From Glutamicibacter sp. JC586 (GTDB lineage Bacteria > Actinomycetota > Actinomycetes > Actinomycetales > Micrococcaceae): a stretch of DNA of 64,000 nucleotides. Position 1 is the first letter of the stretch, and the number at the start of each line of letters is the position of its first letter. Of this stretch, positions 1-9,212 are shown in pieces. The position numbers were made by a program, and so were the translations under genes. The notes under the pieces were generated by a model. The model was given only the letters and a program-made list of their open reading frames with translations. It did no database searches and was not told the DNA's origin. Location of the stretch: assembly GCF_009805585.1 (NCBI RefSeq), contig NZ_VHIN01000022.1, forward strand, positions 62,001 to 126,000. Direction: 5' to 3'.

Positions 1-493
1 TCAGCTCACAGAGATGCGCCGTGAACAGATCGGATTCGTTTTCCAATCCTTCAACCTCGTTCCGACCATCACTGCGCAAGAGAACATCTTACTTCCACTG
101 TCTTTGGCGGGAAAGAAGCACGACAAGGCCTGGTTCAACACGGTCATCGATGCCTTGGGCTTGCGCGAGCGACTGACACACAAACCACACGAACTTTCTG
201 GTGGCCAACAGCAGCGCGTGGCCGTGGCTCGTGCTCTGCTCACTCGACCCGAGGTGGTCTTCGGTGACGAGCCGACCGGCAATTTGGATTCGCGCACGGG
301 CGCCGAAGTTCTCTCGTTGATGCGCTCGTCCACTCGCGAAATGGGCCAGACCATCATCATGGTGACCCACGATCCTGTCGCCGCATCTTATGCCGACACG
401 GTGCTGCTTATGAAAGACGGCTCGCTCGTCGGAACCATCGAGGGGCCTACCGTGGCTACCGTGTCCGAGGCACTTGCCTCATTGGCGGAGTAA
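1..493 (+). CDS. ABC transporter ATP-binding protein (5' end outside window)
   Basis: This is the C-terminal part of an ABC ATPase of the MacB/LolD-like exporter class, which powers a membrane permease by ATP hydrolysis at the cytoplasmic face. The reading frame is open to the window edge (in frame from base 2), so Walker A lies outside. Visible are the Q-loop (FVFQSFNLVP), the signature LSGGQQQR, Walker B followed by DEPTGNLD, and the H-loop VTHDP. The stop is three bases before the ATG of an FtsX-type permease, so the two are co-transcribed and form one exporter. The internal ATG at 14 is not a true start, since essential ATPase motifs lie upstream of it. The substrate cannot be told from sequence; peptides, lipids or antibiotics are typical for the class. 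Confidence 0.93.
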   Translation, partial: QLTEMRREQIGFVFQSFNLVPTITAQENILLPLSLAGKKHDKAWFNTVIDALGLRERLTHKPHELSGGQQQRVAVARALLTRPEVVFGDEPTGNLDSRTGAEVLSLMRSSTREMGQTIIMVTHDPVAASYADTVLLMKDGSLVGTIEGPTVATVSEALASLAE

Positions 494-496
494 ATA

Positions 497-2992
497 ATGC
501 TGCATGTAGCGCTTTCAAATATTAAAACGTACGCCAGACGTTATATTGCTGTGGTGTTGGCGGTTGCCATTGGTACCGCATTCCTCGCTGCAACACTGGC
601 GGTCAACTCATCAACGCAAGCAACCCTAAAAAACTCCCTGGGCGAGGCATATAAAGATGCCGATCTGGTGGCGTACGCCGACGCAGACCTGGATCCCGAC
701 GCCGAGGAAATGTCCACACTTTCCCCGGATACGGTCGCTGACATCCGTGCCCTGAGTGGTGTCTCAAAGGCCTACGGTTTAGGTTATGTCTACGGTCAGA
801 TGCACACGGCAGACAACGGTTATACAGTTCAGATCCAGTCTGTTGACCCTAAACAGGGTCTGGGTGGGCTGGAACTGGTGGAAGGCCGTGCTCCGCTGTC
901 CGATAACGAGATGATGATCGATGAAGCTCACGCTGAAACGATGGGTGTCTCGGTGGGCGATGTAGTTGCTTTGGACGATGAACAAGGCAAAGCACAGAAC
1001 GTAAAGATTGTTGGTCTTCAACGATCTTCAGCTAACCCACGCACTTCGGCCTATGCGTTAGCCGGAATGAGTGAAAAAGCGTGGAGTCACATTGCTGGTG
1101 AGCAGGCTTCGTTCGACAGTATCGTGATCAACGGTGATGCTTCCTTGGATGCTGTCACAGATGAACTTCTTGATTACTTCGCTACGAAGAAGATGAAGGA
1201 CATCGCGGTCGTTACCGCGGATCAAAAGGTGATTGACGATGTAGCTCAGATGACTGGTGGTTCCGATCAGCTGACCATGATTCTACTGATCTTCGCCCTG
1301 ATTGCCTTGGTGGTTACCGGCCTGGTTGTTGTTAATACGTTCTCGGTAGTCATTGCCCAGCGCACCCGCGAATTGGCTCTGCTCCGAATTCTTGGTGCCA
1401 AGCGCAAGCAGATCCGCAGTTCGGTGCTCCTAGAAGCCTTGGTCATCGGCGTGCTGGCCTCGGTTGTTGGTGTTGTGCTTGCGGTTGCCTTGCTTGCAGG
1501 CCTGATCGCTATCCTGCATGCAACGGTTCCGGCAATGTCATATGCCGCCCTAGCAGTGACCCCATTTGGTCTCATTGTGCCAATTATCGTGGGTATCCTC
1601 ATGACGGTGATCGCCGCGAGTTTGCCAGCTCGTAGAGCCATGAAGCTGGCTCCGCTAGCGGCGCTTCGCCCATTTGACGCGGCAAGCATGAAGAACCGTG
1701 CAGGCATCGTGCGCATCATCTTTGGTGCCTTGCTGACCGCTCTCGGTGCGGCGCTGTTGATTTATGGTGCGCTCAAGGGTGATCTGCTTATCGCATTCCT
1801 TGGTGGGCTGCTCTCCTTCCCTGGAATCCTGATGCTGGCATCCTTGTTCGTACCACGTAGCGTGGCCGGTATCGGCAAGCTTGTTGCGGGTAACTCGACC
1901 GCACGTCGTCTTGCTGCACTGAATGCGGTGCGTAACCCTGGTCGCACCACGTCGACTGCTACAGCCCTGCTCATTGGTGTAACGCTAGTGACCATGATTA
2001 TGGTTGGTGGGCAGACCGCCAAAGCCAGCATGAATAATGCCATTGCCGGTGAGTACCCAGTGGATATGAACGTATCCTTCTACGAGGGCAACGTGAACGA
2101 TGCCAAGGCCAAAGAACTTGCTCAGAAAATCAACGCGGTCGAAGGGGTCACTGCTACCTCAACGTTCGTTGTGACTGACGTACCGGTTGACCTAGGCGAA
2201 GAGGAGCCGATCAACATTGGCTTGCTCTCGGTGGATCCTGAATCATTCTCCAAGACGGTTCTCGATCAGAAGATCGTTCCACAGCCAGGGGAGCTCGTGT
2301 TCTCCCAGTGGGACTACGAAAAGCCAACAATTAAGATTGGCAACAAGACGCTGAAGGTCAAAAATTCGGGCGCTCTTCTTGCTGGTAACCCAATTGCCGA
2401 AGAGACTTTCAAGTCGTTGGGTATCAAGAGCGATAACGAGTACCCCGGGATCACCATCAAGGTAGATGACGGAATTTCCGGTTCTAAGATCAACGAGTTG
2501 GTCACCGAAATTTCAGATATCACCGGCGTTGATTCTTCGATGATTGACGGTGGTGTAGTCATGAAGTCGATGTTCTCTCAGATCATCGACGTACTGCTGA
2601 CCATTGTTTCTGCGCTACTGGCTGTTGCCGTCCTGATTGCCTTGATTGGTGTGGCGAATACGCTGAGCCTATCGGTGTTGGAAAGGACCCGTGAGAACTC
2701 GCTACTTCGTGCCCTGGGACTAAAGAAGAAGCAACTTCGAAGCATGCTTGCGACCGAAGCCGTGCTAATCGGCGGTGTCGCTGCCTTGCTCGGAATGATC
2801 CTGGGTGTGGCCTACGGCTTGCTCGGTGCGCGCGCTGCTCTATCTGCGATGGGACCGATGACCTACTCCATTCCATGGTGGCAGCTTGTTGCGGTCCTTG
2901 CGATCAGCATCATCGCGGCGTTGCTTGCCTCCATCACTCCTGGCCGACGAGCTTCCAAGCTGTCGCCGGTTGAAGGCCTGGCGACCGAGTAG
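497..2992 (+). CDS. ABC transporter permease, FtsX/MacB type
   Basis: This 831-residue membrane protein has the duplicated layout of large actinobacterial FtsX-type permeases. An N-terminal membrane helix (about residues 14-35) is followed by an extracytoplasmic MacB-like domain, a first FtsX core of three helices (about 260-390), two hydrophobic helices near 405-450, a second extracytoplasmic region (about 500-690), and a second FtsX core at the C-terminus (about 700-825). It starts four codon positions after the ATPase stop and is expected to pair with it. No regulator or two-component system is visible downstream; a strong hairpin ends the unit. Export or mechanotransmission of an unknown substrate is inferred from the family. 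Confidence 0.93.
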   Translation: MLHVALSNIKTYARRYIAVVLAVAIGTAFLAATLAVNSSTQATLKNSLGEAYKDADLVAYADADLDPDAEEMSTLSPDTVADIRALSGVSKAYGLGYVYGQMHTADNGYTVQIQSVDPKQGLGGLELVEGRAPLSDNEMMIDEAHAETMGVSVGDVVALDDEQGKAQNVKIVGLQRSSANPRTSAYALAGMSEKAWSHIAGEQASFDSIVINGDASLDAVTDELLDYFATKKMKDIAVVTADQKVIDDVAQMTGGSDQLTMILLIFALIALVVTGLVVVNTFSVVIAQRTRELALLRILGAKRKQIRSSVLLEALVIGVLASVVGVVLAVALLAGLIAILHATVPAMSYAALAVTPFGLIVPIIVGILMTVIAASLPARRAMKLAPLAALRPFDAASMKNRAGIVRIIFGALLTALGAALLIYGALKGDLLIAFLGGLLSFPGILMLASLFVPRSVAGIGKLVAGNSTARRLAALNAVRNPGRTTSTATALLIGVTLVTMIMVGGQTAKASMNNAIAGEYPVDMNVSFYEGNVNDAKAKELAQKINAVEGVTATSTFVVTDVPVDLGEEEPINIGLLSVDPESFSKTVLDQKIVPQPGELVFSQWDYEKPTIKIGNKTLKVKNSGALLAGNPIAEETFKSLGIKSDNEYPGITIKVDDGISGSKINELVTEISDITGVDSSMIDGGVVMKSMFSQIIDVLLTIVSALLAVAVLIALIGVANTLSLSVLERTRENSLLRALGLKKKQLRSMLATEAVLIGGVAALLGMILGVAYGLLGARAALSAMGPMTYSIPWWQLVAVLAISIIAALLASITPGRRASKLSPVEGLATE

Positions 2993-3005
2993 GAACCAAG
3001 GATAG

Positions 3006-3058
3006 AAGGGTGGGACCTAGAGCAGCATCATGAGCTGCCTACGGGTCCCACCCTTTTC
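3006..3058 (+). terminator. Intrinsic terminator of the ABC exporter operon
   Basis: A perfect 12-bp stem (AAGGGTGGGACC, 3006-3017, pairing with 3044-3055) has a nested AGCAGC/GCTGCT-like inner pairing in its loop and is followed by a short T run. It lies 13 bp after the permease stop. Confidence 0.85.
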
Positions 3059-3102
3059 CATGTCAGAAGCACTGACTTTTTGCCGTTTGGTAGATTGACG
3101 TC

Positions 3103-3447
3103 GTGAATATTGAACTTACTCGCTTCAGAGTATTGACCGGGAAAAGCTCCGTAGTTGACCAGTGGATGAAACTGCTCAATGACAATCTACCGGCCGTATT
3201 GAAAACGTTGGACGATGAAAAGATGTACATCGAGACCATATTCAGCGAGACGCTGGACGGAGTCGATTACCTTTACTGGTACAGCATGCAGGGCGAAGGT
3301 GGGATCGAGGTTCAAAACTCAGAACACCCGATTGATCAAGAGCACCTAAAATTCTGGAGAGAATGCATCGACCCAGATTTCACGCCACAACAGTTGCTAC
3401 CTCGGGTGAGCATGATTCCTGATCGAATCCGTTCATGCATGAGTTAG
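3103..3447 (+). CDS. DUF6176 family protein
   Basis: A small soluble 114-residue protein starting with GTG. From memory it matches DUF6176, a family of about 110 residues with conserved stretches such as YWYSMQGEGG and FWRECID; the function of the family is unknown to me. The fold resembles an antibiotic-biosynthesis-monooxygenase-like small alpha-beta barrel, which is only an impression. The start codon is preceded at 6 nt by TAGATT (3091-3096) with no Shine-Dalgarno sequence, so the transcript is probably leaderless. It is monocistronic: a terminator lies before it, and a 34-bp palindrome lies between it and the convergent condensin operon. Confidence 0.75.
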   Translation: MNIELTRFRVLTGKSSVVDQWMKLLNDNLPAVLKTLDDEKMYIETIFSETLDGVDYLYWYSMQGEGGIEVQNSEHPIDQEHLKFWRECIDPDFTPQQLLPRVSMIPDRIRSCMS

Positions 3448-3463
3448 AGTCGATGACTTAACG

Positions 3464-3497
3464 TTTAATGGCCGGTTCACGTGAACCGGCCATTAAA
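3464..3497. terminator. Bidirectional terminator, perfect 34-bp palindrome
   Basis: The two 17-bp arms (3464-3480 and 3481-3497) are exact reverse complements, meeting at the centre CAC|GTG. The arms begin with TTTAATGGCC and end with GGCCATTAAA, so both strands give a GC stem with a T-rich 3' side. It separates the DUF6176 gene from the convergent jetC-like gene. Confidence 0.8.
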
Positions 3498-3511
3498 GTC
3501 TCTGATCGGCG

Positions 3512-6500
3512 CTAGCCGCGTAGGGTGATTGTTGTTGCCATTGCTGGCGAACGGCCCGTAGTCACAAAGCCCGAGATATTCGATCCCGGGTGTTTGATGA
3601 TGTCCGTAATCGAGCCCAGATGCCGACTCAAGTCGATCTTGTCCTCTGGCGCTGCAAGCACCAGATGGAAACCGAACTCCTGAAGAGCGCGTATGCCTGC
3701 AGCCGCATATTCAGAGTTAGCCTGAATAAAGGCCTCATCGATCATCACGGTTCCGAAAGAAGTGAATCCGGCCGAGGCAAAGCCGAGTTGGTAGGCCAAT
3801 GCTGCACCCATGATGAAGGACGTAAAGCGCTGCCCTTCACCTCCAGACAGTGTTCCAGGCTCAAGTCCCGTCTCAATTTCACCATTGGGTTTGTGCTCAT
3901 TACAGCTGATCACTACATGCTGTCGGACATCGAGAACCGTTGAACGCCAAGCATTCATCGCTGGGTCGCTGAGCGCGGTGACCAATGCTTCCAATGCTTG
4001 GTAGGAAGTAGCCAGAGACGACTCATCCTTGGTGGTGTAAGCCTCTTGCAGGGCTTGTTTGAGTTCCTTCCGGAAGGTTCCGGCTTCCACAGGAATGGCG
4101 TTTTCAACTTCTAAGCGCAGGATTGATCCGTGCTCAAAAGTGACTTCAGCCAGAATTTGATTCAGCGGTTTGATGCGTTCAGAAATCATTCGACGCTCTT
4201 CATCCAGAAGCTGCAAGAGATCGCTAAAACGTTCGTAGGAGCGGTTGGCGAAGTATTCACGGAACTGCGCCTCATGGTGAGGTAAACCGTCAGCCACGAT
4301 CTGTTCGTGAAGTTGTGCGTAGTGCTCGGCCGCTTCGGGGGTGGTTCCATGCGTCTGAGCGTGCGAGGAGCCAAAGTCCCGAGCAAAACGACGGAAGGTT
4401 TCGCTCAACGCGCTACCGACTTCTTGTCGCTGGCTACTTAGAGAGTTCAACTGACTGCCCAGCTGCAGTTTGACCTCAGCGAAAGCCTCGCTGATCTTTT
4501 CACTTGGCGGGCAGCTACCGGAGATGACCTGTTCCAGAACAGGACCTAGCAACTGGTGCTGACGTAGCGAAAGCGGAATCTCCTGCTCCCACTGCGCTGC
4601 TGGTTCTTGCGCGGTGGACAGGACTTGCTGAGCCCGCTCAACCTGTAGCTGTAGATCTTGGATCCGTGAGCGAACCAGTGCCAAGTCGCCCACGAGTTTT
4701 TCTGCTTCAGCTTTGGCAGTTTCTAGTTGCTGCCGGACGCGTGAGGAATCACCGGATAAGGACAGGGCATCGCCAAGTTTTTGCTCACCGCGACGCAACG
4801 CCTCCAGCGCACCGGATGAATCAAGCTGGCTGAAGCTGCGTTCGTCAGCGATGATGGCTTTGAGCAGCTGGGACTTGGCAACAACTTGGTTTTTCGCAGC
4901 GCTTCGCTCATCGGCGGCCTTCTGCGCCTTGATAATTTCCTGCTCTTGTCGCGCGGCTTTAGTCTGCAACTCAGCGATCTTTGATTCATTGGTGAAGCCC
5001 AAAAGATACTCGGAGGCCGGCAGCCCGCGGGTATCTCGCTCGAACGTGCCTGCACCAGATTTGATCGTTCCGGCCGGGGTAATGGCCTTGGGATGAACAT
5101 GCATCGCGGAATCATTATCAACGCAAACCAACGGATAGTCTGCGGTAATTTTTGATTTTAGCCACCGGCCTGCGTCTCCTGGAGCGAAATCGAGTTTGGT
5201 GACCAGATCGGCGGGTCCAGCATCTGCTGATTTTGGTTGCTGCGAAATATCGGTCCAACGCACTCGACCCAGCCCATCAAGCTGATCGATGGCGTGGGTC
5301 ACCTGCGAGAGCAATTCACCAGGAACCAACAAGGTTCGCGCCAAGGAATGAAGCGCCTTTTCAGCGGCCAAGCGCCACGTGGAAGCGTCCGCGGAAACAT
5401 CCATCAGTTCGCCGGCGAAGGGCAACTGATCTTCACGAAGTGAACAGGCCGAAGCGATGGCTCGACGGGCGGCAATCGCCCGCTCGTCAATGTTGCTGGC
5501 CCGACGCTGGTACGAACGAATCTGCTCATCCAGCGACTCTGCACGCTTGCGAAGATTGACCAAATTGGCCATCGCCTCATATTCGACAGTTTGCGCATCT
5601 TGGGTAATCGAGGTCAGCTGCTGCAACGTGCGTGCAGCATTCGCGCGGAGCTCTTCAAGACCGGTCGCCGTGAACTCAAAGGTTAAACCAGCATCAGACG
5701 CTTGCTGCTGCAAAGCCCGAACAATGTTCTCTTTTTCGCTCAACGTCTTACGGGCAACATCGGCTTCACGTTCAAGGAGCATGAGCGAAGCGGAACCTGC
5801 CGAATCATGTGCGGCCTCTAGGGACTGCAACTGATCATCCAGTTGTTCCTTGCGCGCACGCAACTCTTGTTCCTCAGCTTGCAGCTTTGCCAATTCACTT
5901 TGATGAGCGCTCAAGTCATTACGCAAGACCAGCTGACGAACCTGAGTTTCCAGATTTTGCACATCGCTGTCCAGCAGCTGACGGGTCTGAGTGATCTGTT
6001 CGGCTAACACGCGGTAAGCCTGATCCTGAGCAGGAACTTCTGCCAGTGCATCGCGTTGTGCACGAGCTGTATCCAGCTGACGGTAAATGCCACGTAGGTG
6101 GGCAAAGTCTTCTACTGCAGCGGCCGCGGCTTTCAGTGTTGCCGGTTCTTCCAGGACTTCGTGGCGGAAGAAAAGGTTCACGCCCTTGGCAAGCCCTTTA
6201 CCATTTTGCAAGGTACGTAGCAGCGCGAAAGCCTTGTCACTTTCCACGCCGAGCCGTCGGCGCAGGCGTTCGATGAAGGCCTTGTGAGTGTCAAAAGCTT
6301 CGGTCGGTGACAGCGCCTTGGACAGCGAGGAGACCGTGAAACGGCGAGGACCATGGTTCTCTAGCTCCGCGATGTCTACCTTGCCTTCGCATAAGAGGTA
6401 ATGCTTAGAAACCTGGCCTTCCAGACCTGCATCCGGCAAATCGAAAACGGCACCGGCGGTGAGCGTATTGCCCATTCCATCGTCGTAGCTAAGGATGATG

Positions 6501-6838
6501 GCGCTCCAAGTTGCCCCCGGGCGCTGGAACACGGTTCCTTCACTGGTTTTGAACTGACGACCTCTCATATAAGAGAAGGTCGTACGGCGGTCTTCGCGGG
6601 TGGCTGCGTCGTTGGCAGATTCGTTCAGGCGCGGGGTCGCGAAGAAAACGTGACCCATGGCGTCAAACAAGGTCGACTTGCCGACTCCGGGGTGCCCTGT
6701 CACAAGAGTTCCAGCACGGTCCACCTCAAGATCATGAAGTCCGTGGAAGGTACCCCAATTAACGATCTGAACCCTGCTGAGTCGATGTTGACCTGGATTG
6801 ATCGCGCCGCCTAGGGGAAGAGTCATTTCAATGCTCAT
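3512..6838 (-). CDS. SMC-like ATPase, JetC/MksB homologue of a Wadjet-type condensin
   Basis: A 1108-residue SMC/MukB-like ATPase, the DNA-loop-extruding subunit of Wadjet (JetC) or MksBEF (MksB) complexes. Walker A is GHPGVGKST at residues 48-56. Long glutamine- and glutamate-rich coiled coils occupy roughly 270-480 and 660-800, with a hinge-like segment between them. The ABC signature LSGGEGQR and the Walker B TVMIDEAF lie near the C-terminus (about 990-1045). It starts 3 bp after the jetB-like stop and is the last gene of a jetA-jetB-jetC operon. A JetD gene (DUF3322/DUF2220, TOPRIM nuclease subunit), which normally follows jetC in Wadjet, is absent; a terminator ends the operon instead. 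The family assignment is firm; the biological role without JetD is open. Confidence 0.9.
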   Translation of the reverse strand: MSIEMTLPLGGAINPGQHRLSRVQIVNWGTFHGLHDLEVDRAGTLVTGHPGVGKSTLFDAMGHVFFATPRLNESANDAATREDRRTTFSYMRGRQFKTSEGTVFQRPGATWSAIILSYDDGMGNTLTAGAVFDLPDAGLEGQVSKHYLLCEGKVDIAELENHGPRRFTVSSLSKALSPTEAFDTHKAFIERLRRRLGVESDKAFALLRTLQNGKGLAKGVNLFFRHEVLEEPATLKAAAAAVEDFAHLRGIYRQLDTARAQRDALAEVPAQDQAYRVLAEQITQTRQLLDSDVQNLETQVRQLVLRNDLSAHQSELAKLQAEEQELRARKEQLDDQLQSLEAAHDSAGSASLMLLEREADVARKTLSEKENIVRALQQQASDAGLTFEFTATGLEELRANAARTLQQLTSITQDAQTVEYEAMANLVNLRKRAESLDEQIRSYQRRASNIDERAIAARRAIASACSLREDQLPFAGELMDVSADASTWRLAAEKALHSLARTLLVPGELLSQVTHAIDQLDGLGRVRWTDISQQPKSADAGPADLVTKLDFAPGDAGRWLKSKITADYPLVCVDNDSAMHVHPKAITPAGTIKSGAGTFERDTRGLPASEYLLGFTNESKIAELQTKAARQEQEIIKAQKAADERSAAKNQVVAKSQLLKAIIADERSFSQLDSSGALEALRRGEQKLGDALSLSGDSSRVRQQLETAKAEAEKLVGDLALVRSRIQDLQLQVERAQQVLSTAQEPAAQWEQEIPLSLRQHQLLGPVLEQVISGSCPPSEKISEAFAEVKLQLGSQLNSLSSQRQEVGSALSETFRRFARDFGSSHAQTHGTTPEAAEHYAQLHEQIVADGLPHHEAQFREYFANRSYERFSDLLQLLDEERRMISERIKPLNQILAEVTFEHGSILRLEVENAIPVEAGTFRKELKQALQEAYTTKDESSLATSYQALEALVTALSDPAMNAWRSTVLDVRQHVVISCNEHKPNGEIETGLEPGTLSGGEGQRFTSFIMGAALAYQLGFASAGFTSFGTVMIDEAFIQANSEYAAAGIRALQEFGFHLVLAAPEDKIDLSRHLGSITDIIKHPGSNISGFVTTGRSPAMATTITLRG

Positions 6839-6841
6839 CGA

Positions 6842-7528
6842 TTACTCCTGCACCAATTCGGGGGTCTGTTCAACTAGTTCGTCATTGTCGTCAGCAGTGA
6901 GATTGAATGCTGGTTCGTTGGCATCGATTGCCGCGATATAACGAGGGATGTCTTGGATATTGCTCAATGGCAGAGCCATCGCCAACGCAGGAGAAATGCG
7001 GAATTCGTTCTCCAACTCAGTGCTGGTCAGCAAACGTAAGGACTGCAGGCGGCCAATAGCCGCATCGCAGGACTCTGCGAAACGCTTGTCATCACGATCG
7101 GTTGACTGACGGTGTTCCGCAAGGATTTCGTGCATCGTTGACCGGGAAACCACCGCATCTGTTCCACTACCGGAGTGTTGTTCTAGCAGCAGGCGTAAGC
7201 GCAAAGCCAAGAGCGTTTCATCGCGCTTGAGTGGACGGCGAGGTGCAATGGGAGCGGTATGCACCTGTTCAATTTGTGCCGGCGTGAGCATCGCAATTTT
7301 TCGATCCATGTCCAGGGTCAAAGACAAGAAAATTTCCGAGAAATAATCGGAGATGGTTTGTTGCTGATCAAGGAGCAACTGCCAAGCTGCTGCGTCGACA
7401 GATCCATCGAGGTAGGGTCCCCGCAAGAGACGGACCAGTAATTGGCGCAGTACAAGAGAGAAGTTTCCGGTATCACCGTCGAACAGTGGTTCGGTGATCG
7501 GTGCGGCGTAGGCATCGTTCGTGGTCAT
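6842..7528 (-). CDS. DUF4194 protein, JetB/MksE homologue
   Basis: A 228-residue protein of the DUF4194 family, the MukE/MksE-like winged-helix partner that joins the kleisin to the SMC ATPase in Wadjet and MksBEF complexes. The sequence is helical and charged, with the GNFSLVLRQLLVRLL segment near the N-terminus and an acidic tail. Its ATG overlaps the stop of the DUF3375 gene by 4 bp, and the SMC-like gene starts 3 bp after its own stop, so translation of all three is coupled and fixed stoichiometry is likely. Length and position in the operon agree with JetB. Confidence 0.88.
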   Translation of the reverse strand: MTTNDAYAAPITEPLFDGDTGNFSLVLRQLLVRLLRGPYLDGSVDAAAWQLLLDQQQTISDYFSEIFLSLTLDMDRKIAMLTPAQIEQVHTAPIAPRRPLKRDETLLALRLRLLLEQHSGSGTDAVVSRSTMHEILAEHRQSTDRDDKRFAESCDAAIGRLQSLRLLTSTELENEFRISPALAMALPLSNIQDIPRYIAAIDANEPAFNLTADDNDELVEQTPELVQE

Positions 7529-8985
7529 AGCGGCTCCTTCGTGAAGTGTAGGGCGGGGAGGATTGCGGTTCTCATCGAGCCGTCAAGTTGCTGGAATTCA
7601 ATATTGATCAGTTCGCTCTCATTGAGCGTTTCGCCATTGGTCCGGCCGATTTCCACCAGCGCGCGGATGGAATTTAAATGCCGGTGTTCATCTTCTAAGG
7701 CGTCAAAGACCGTGCCCAAATCCACCGTATTGTCAGCTGACGCTTCAAGATGTGCAGTGATCGAGGACCGCAAGAACTTCATATTGGCTTGTGGGGTGCT
7801 CGGATTGCGGACAATGTCGGACTCGTTGAATTCGGGAGCATGGGCCAACGGTGGCGGCGCTACATGCTCGGAAGGATCGTAGATTCCGAGCCCGAAAAGT
7901 GTCATGAACTGCGGGGTGTATAGATCTATCGGGGCCAGTCCACGGCGCGGTTTCAATGCTGTGGACTTGCTGATGGCAAGTTCTGCCTCACGAACCGCTT
8001 GCCGTAGCAACTCGGCTTGTTTGTAGTCTTCGGACTGCACAAAGGCGTGTAAGGATTCGGAGAGCTTGCCATAAGAGGTATGAACTTCGGCGGCTTGCCG
8101 GCGCAGTTCACGCAACAAATTGGTGAGAATCTGGCGTTCGGTGGCATCCAAATCGTCCACAAAGTCGCGTTCGAGTACTTCAGCAAGGGCCGAACGAAAA
8201 CGTTGCTGCGCGTCGGGAGAATTAAGGAACTCGGTGAAGCCACTAAAAGTTTCACCCTCGGCGGTAGAACGTAGCTGACGGTCTGCTTCGAGCACCTGGC
8301 CTACAGCCACTCCCTTAGCTGTGGAAGCATCGAGAATACCTTCACGCAGTGAATGCAACATGTCCTGGACACCATCACGCATACGACGGAAGTCTGCTGG
8401 CAAACTGGAAGCCAAATCCAAGAGTGAACGCGTAGCTGACAATGCAGTGGTTCGCGAGAGTACCGCGGGTTCATCACCACTACGTAGCTGCTCAATTTGG
8501 GCTTGGCGAATAGCGATCTGCGATTCAAGCGCGCGAATTCGAGCTTCTGGATCCGGATCGGTTTCATGAACCAACGATTCCAAGGAAGAAAGCAAGGTGT
8601 TCAGGCGAGAGGAGTTCAGGTGTGAGTCGTCGGTCGAAAAATCTGCCAGAAAACGTAGTGACCGCATGGTTTGAGCACTCGGTTCATAAACAAAGCGTCC
8701 ATCGATCAGTGGACGAGCCAAGATGCCTTGCTTGACCCAGCTTTCGGCAAAGTCCTGTGCAGAGTAGGACTGGGAGATCTGCTCATCGCTCTTACGCGCT
8801 TGCTTCAGGAAAGAATCGAGAGAAGCGTGAAAAAGTTCCAACGCAACTCGGGAGCGGTCCGCAGTGAATTCGGCGCGGATAAAAGCTACCGCCCAGGGTT
8901 GAGCCGTCAATAGACGATACGCTGCTGAGCTTTTGAACTGCTGAGCCTGAAGCCACAAACTATTCGCGCGGTGCGAGGGCTGCAT
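7525..8985 (-). CDS. DUF3375 protein, JetA/MksF kleisin homologue
   Basis: A 486-residue DUF3375 protein, the MukF/MksF-like kleisin subunit (JetA in Wadjet). It has an N-terminal winged-helix region rich in short helices (motif SSAYRLL at the start), a central coiled-coil stretch (about 150-190 and 290-345) and a C-terminal domain. It is the first gene of the operon. An AAGGAA Shine-Dalgarno sequence lies 5 nt before the ATG, and a TAGAAT box on the minus strand (9021-9026) is a plausible -10 element. Kleisins bridge the two SMC heads; with JetB and JetC this makes a complete condensin core but not a complete Wadjet system. Confidence 0.88.
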   Translation of the reverse strand: MQPSHRANSLWLQAQQFKSSAAYRLLTAQPWAVAFIRAEFTADRSRVALELFHASLDSFLKQARKSDEQISQSYSAQDFAESWVKQGILARPLIDGRFVYEPSAQTMRSLRFLADFSTDDSHLNSSRLNTLLSSLESLVHETDPDPEARIRALESQIAIRQAQIEQLRSGDEPAVLSRTTALSATRSLLDLASSLPADFRRMRDGVQDMLHSLREGILDASTAKGVAVGQVLEADRQLRSTAEGETFSGFTEFLNSPDAQQRFRSALAEVLERDFVDDLDATERQILTNLLRELRRQAAEVHTSYGKLSESLHAFVQSEDYKQAELLRQAVREAELAISKSTALKPRRGLAPIDLYTPQFMTLFGLGIYDPSEHVAPPPLAHAPEFNESDIVRNPSTPQANMKFLRSSITAHLEASADNTVDLGTVFDALEDEHRHLNSIRALVEIGRTNGETLNESELINIEFQQLDGSMRTAILPALHFTKEPL

Positions 8986-9198
8986 GTACTTCCTTGATCT
9001 TTAGGACGCCTAACCAATCAATTCTAAGTCATTGGCCTCAACAGAAAATGTGTATCTATCCAGCCAGGGTGGCAATAACTCATAGATCCGGAAGAATCGC
9101 CGGTGAAAGACTGTCGTCGTATCGCCATTCTGTGTAGGGTCGCACTTACTAGATGACGACCGGTTTTCTGAAAATCTCTAAAGCTAGGTGCGGTGCAC

Positions 9199-9207
9199 GG
9201 AGGTGAG
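9199..9207 (+). promoter_or_regulatory. Strong Shine-Dalgarno fixing the start of the lipoprotein
   Basis: GGAGGTGAG lies 5 nt before the ATG at 9213 and supports that start, which is also the first residue of a good lipoprotein signal peptide. Confidence 0.7.
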
Positions 9208-9212
9208 GATCA

